Shown here one piece after another: positions 4,782 through 6,734 of a stretch of 6,734 nt of DNA. The translations under genes were made by a program, and so were the position numbers. The notes beneath the pieces are model-generated. The model was given only the letters and a program-made list of their open reading frames with translations. It was not told the DNA's origin and ran no database searches. This DNA is from Arthrobacter sp. Its GTDB lineage: Bacteria; Actinomycetota; Actinomycetes; Actinomycetales; Micrococcaceae. Numbering within the stretch: position 1 is the first letter of the stretch; the number at the start of each line of letters is the position of its first letter. Where the stretch lies: assembly GCA_030147325.1 (NCBI GenBank), contig JASLAA010000147.1, positions 1 through 6,734 of the forward strand, read 5' to 3'.

Positions 4782-4813
4782 CCCCGGCTCCCCCGGCTCC
4801 CCCGGCTCCCCCG
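4782..4813. repeat. Short tandem repeat, 9-bp unit, about 3.5 copies
   Basis: CCCCGGCTC is repeated perfectly at 4782-4790, 4791-4799 and 4800-4808, with a partial CCCCG at 4809-4813. It fills the gap between the DUF2630 stop and the ribosome site of the flavoprotein gene. It is a simple repeat prone to slippage; any role in spacing or translation of the downstream gene is unknown. Confidence 0.9.
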
Positions 4814-4840
4814 CCTTCTCCCGACCAAAGGACCAAACGC

Positions 4841-5449
4841 ATGACGGACCTCACCGCCTTCGCCCTCATCTGCAGCCTCACGCCGTCGCCCGAGCCCTCG
4901 AGCTCGGACCTGATGGCCCGGCATATCCTCGATCGGTTCGCCGAGCGGGGCATCGCGACGTCGAGCGCCCGCGTCGTCGATCACGACGTGGCTCCCGGCG
5001 TGCAGAAGGACATGGGGAACGGGGACGAGTGGCCGGCCCTGCGGGAGAAGATCCTCGCCGCCGATATCCTCGTGCTCTCCACACCCATCTGGGTCGGCCA
5101 CCCCTCCAGCCTCGCGCAGCGGGTGATGGAGCGTCTCGACGCCGACATCGCCGAGACCGATGACGAAGGCCGGCCGGTCATGGCAGGGAAGGTCGCCGTC
5201 GTCGCGGTTGTCGGGAACGAGGACGGCGCGCACAAGACGGTGGCCGACATGATGCAGGGGCTGAACGACATCGGTTTCTCGCTGCCGTCGCAGGGCTCCA
5301 CCTACTGGGTGGGAGAGGCCATGCAGTCCGTCGACTTCAAGGACCTCGCGCAGGTGCCCGAGGTGGTCGCCACGACGACGGCGGGTGTCGTCCGCAACGC
5401 CGAGCACCTTGCCAGGCTGCTCCGCCGGGAGATCTTCCCGCTGGAGTAG
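4841..5449 (+). CDS. Flavodoxin-fold NAD(P)H-dependent FMN reductase/oxidoreductase
   Basis: A 202-residue soluble flavoprotein of the flavodoxin-like NADPH-dependent FMN reductase group. The start is ATG, eight bases after AAAGGA (4827-4832). Residues 5-13 are the first beta strand, followed by the Ser/Pro-rich loop (12-22) where these proteins hold the FMN phosphate. Residues 75-100 include ILVLSTPIWVGHPSSL, the strand and T-P-x-W loop that contacts the flavin ring. KVAVVAVVGNEDGAHKT (117-133) gives the third flavin loop. The fold is complete and the length is normal. The electron acceptor cannot be read from sequence; quinones, nitro compounds or free flavin are all seen in relatives. It follows DUF2630, probably as the second gene of its operon. 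Confidence 0.87.
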   Translation: MTDLTAFALICSLTPSPEPSSSDLMARHILDRFAERGIATSSARVVDHDVAPGVQKDMGNGDEWPALREKILAADILVLSTPIWVGHPSSLAQRVMERLDADIAETDDEGRPVMAGKVAVVAVVGNEDGAHKTVADMMQGLNDIGFSLPSQGSTYWVGEAMQSVDFKDLAQVPEVVATTTAGVVRNAEHLARLLRREIFPLE

Positions 5450-5484
5450 CCCGGGCCGAGGTGTGGGTAATGCGCCGACCGCGC

Positions 5485-5490
5485 TAGGCT
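5485..5490 (+). promoter_or_regulatory. Candidate nhaA -10 element
   Basis: TAGGCT fits TANNNT and is followed by GGAGGAAA. This block nearly repeats the one before DUF2630. No convincing -35 is visible, so the call is weak. It would give a leader of about 55 bases. Confidence 0.3.
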
Positions 5491-5553
5491 GGAGGAAATG
5501 GTGAGCCGGGAAGTCTGGTCGGCGCTTCTGTCAGCGCGCAACAAAAGGACACC

Positions 5554-6734
5554 ATGGAACCGCAGCCCACCCCCGACGGCGCACCGCCCCACGGCAGCAC
5601 CGTCTTCACCCGCAGCAGCTACCCCGAACACCTGCGGATCTCGAGCATCCTCCGCAAGGAGACCGTGGGCGGCGGGTTGCTCCTCCTCGCCACGATCGCT
5701 GCGCTGATCCTGGCCAACACCGCCGCAGCAGACGGATACTTCGCCGTGCGCGACTTCCGCTTCGGGTACGAGCCCTGGCACCTCGACCTCAGCGTCGGTG
5801 CGTGGGCGGCGGACGGACTGCTCGCCATCTTCTTCTTCCTCGCCGGGCTCGAACTGAAGCGCGAGTTCGTGGCCGGTGACCTCCGGAAGTTCGACCGCGC
5901 CATCGTTCCCGTCGCCGCCGCCATCGGCGGCGTCGTGGTGCCCGCCCTCACCTATGCTGCGATCACCTTCACCGCCGGGCCGGAAGCGCTCCGTGGCTGG
6001 GCCATCCCCACCGCGACGGACATCGCTTTCGCCGTGGCCGTCCTGGCCGTCGTCGGGTCCTCGCTGCCCAGTTCGCTGCGGATCTTCCTGCTGACACTCG
6101 CCGTCGTCGACGACCTCCTGGCCATCAGCATCATCGCGTTCTTCTACTCGGAGGACATCCAGGTGACGCCGCTGCTCATCGCGATCGTCCCACTGGCCGC
6201 CTACGCCTTCCTGGCGCAGCGCTTCCCCACGTTCTTCCAGCGCAGGGCATGGGCGCCGTGGCTGATCCTGCTGCCCATCGGCTTCGTGGTGTGGGCACTC
6301 GTGCATGCCTCGGGCGTCCACGCGACGGTCGCCGGCGTGCTGCTCGGCTTCGCGATCCCCGTCCTGCCGAAGGGAACCAGGCCGGAGACAGTCGGCGTCG
6401 AGCCGATCGGGGTCGAGGACGACGACGGCCCCACCCAGGCGCACGACGTGACCCCGGACGGACTGGCGGACACCCTCGAGCACCGTATCCGCCCGCTGTC
6501 GGCAGGCTTCGCCGTGCCCGTCTTCGCCTTCTTCTCCGCAGGAGTGGCCATCGGCGGATTCCAGGGGCTCGTCAGCGCCCTGACGGACCCCATCGCCGTC
6601 GGCATCATGGTGGCACTGGTGATCGGCAAGCCGGTGGGTATCCTGCTGGCCACCGTCGCCGTCACGAAGATGACGAAGGCCAGCCTCGATCCGGATCTCG
6701 ACTGGGTGGACATCATCGGTGTCGCGATCCTCGC
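5554..6734 (+). CDS. nhaA: Na+/H+ antiporter NhaA (partial, C-terminus beyond window)
   Basis: The first 393 residues of an NhaA-type electrogenic antiporter, which exports Na+ (or Li+) in exchange for H+ across the cytoplasmic membrane and supports salt and alkaline-pH tolerance. The start is ATG after AAAAGGA (5543-5549). Hydrophobic segments run from residue 38 on. Key residues match E. coli NhaA: TATDIAFA at 153-160 (Asp156, equivalent to Asp133), the ion-binding pair Asp186-Asp187 in AVVDDLL (Asp163/164), GVHATVAG at 254-261, and Lys359 in GKPVGI (Lys300). An acidic loop at about 271-309, including EDDDG, is longer than in E. coli and separates two membrane bundles. No stop occurs before the edge; roughly 50 or more residues are missing. 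It follows the flavoprotein gene by 104 bases. Confidence 0.96.
   Translation, partial: MEPQPTPDGAPPHGSTVFTRSSYPEHLRISSILRKETVGGGLLLLATIAALILANTAAADGYFAVRDFRFGYEPWHLDLSVGAWAADGLLAIFFFLAGLELKREFVAGDLRKFDRAIVPVAAAIGGVVVPALTYAAITFTAGPEALRGWAIPTATDIAFAVAVLAVVGSSLPSSLRIFLLTLAVVDDLLAISIIAFFYSEDIQVTPLLIAIVPLAAYAFLAQRFPTFFQRRAWAPWLILLPIGFVVWALVHASGVHATVAGVLLGFAIPVLPKGTRPETVGVEPIGVEDDDGPTQAHDVTPDGLADTLEHRIRPLSAGFAVPVFAFFSAGVAIGGFQGLVSALTDPIAVGIMVALVIGKPVGILLATVAVTKMTKASLDPDLDWVDIIGVAIL

Noticed and set aside
5450..5553. Riboswitch or terminator in the leader of nhaA
   Set aside because: Only a short palindrome GCCCGGGC and a 5-bp stem are visible; nothing matches a known sodium or pH element that I can recognise.
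5498..5707. Short plus-strand frame starting just after GGAGGAA, possible leader peptide before nhaA
   Set aside because: The GGAGG is only two bases from the ATG, and the frame runs far into nhaA in a Ser/Pro/Arg-rich shadow phase. The GGAGGAA is better explained as the purine block after the -10.
5302..6483. Minus-strand open frame of 393 codons opposite nhaA
   Set aside because: It is low-complexity, charged and antisense to a clear NhaA with all its key residues.

Overview
The window looks like chromosomal DNA from a high-GC actinobacterium, most likely in the Arthrobacter/Micrococcaceae group. The base composition and codon use are strongly GC-rich, the tRNA does not encode its CCA end, GTG and TTG starts occur, and PhoP-type 11-bp repeats, CIRCE and a HAIR-like operator are present. 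The genus assignment is inference; no database search was possible.

Layout, left to right. A partial dps gene (minus strand, running off the left edge) is divergent from an SRPBCC (START-like) domain protein (plus strand, TTG start). That gene converges on a standalone pstS phosphate-binding lipoprotein (minus) across a strong hairpin terminator. Right of pstS, also on the minus strand, are a 73-residue uncharacterised protein, an SDR oxidoreductase, an Hsp20-family small heat-shock protein and tRNA-Val(CAC), with hairpin terminators after hsp20 and after the tRNA. From about 4.4 kb everything reads rightward: a DUF2630 protein, a flavodoxin-like FMN/NADPH reductase, and nhaA, which runs off the right edge.

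The genes do not form one pathway. Most are single transcription units for stress and homeostasis: iron and DNA protection (Dps), phosphate scavenging (PstS), protein holding (Hsp20), redox (SDR, flavoprotein) and Na+/pH balance (NhaA).

The most informative content is regulatory. Four contiguous 11-bp repeats form a PHO box that runs into a -10 placed so that pstS mRNA would be leaderless. A weaker, exactly 11-bp-phased triplet lies before the 73-residue gene, which makes that gene a candidate new PhoP target. The hsp20 promoter carries a CIRCE palindrome (spacer 8 rather than the usual 9) spanning -35 to -10, and immediately downstream a HAIR-like palindrome, which suggests dual HrcA and HspR control. 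No mobile element, CRISPR array or obviously foreign gene was seen, and no gene-free stretch exceeds about 210 bases.
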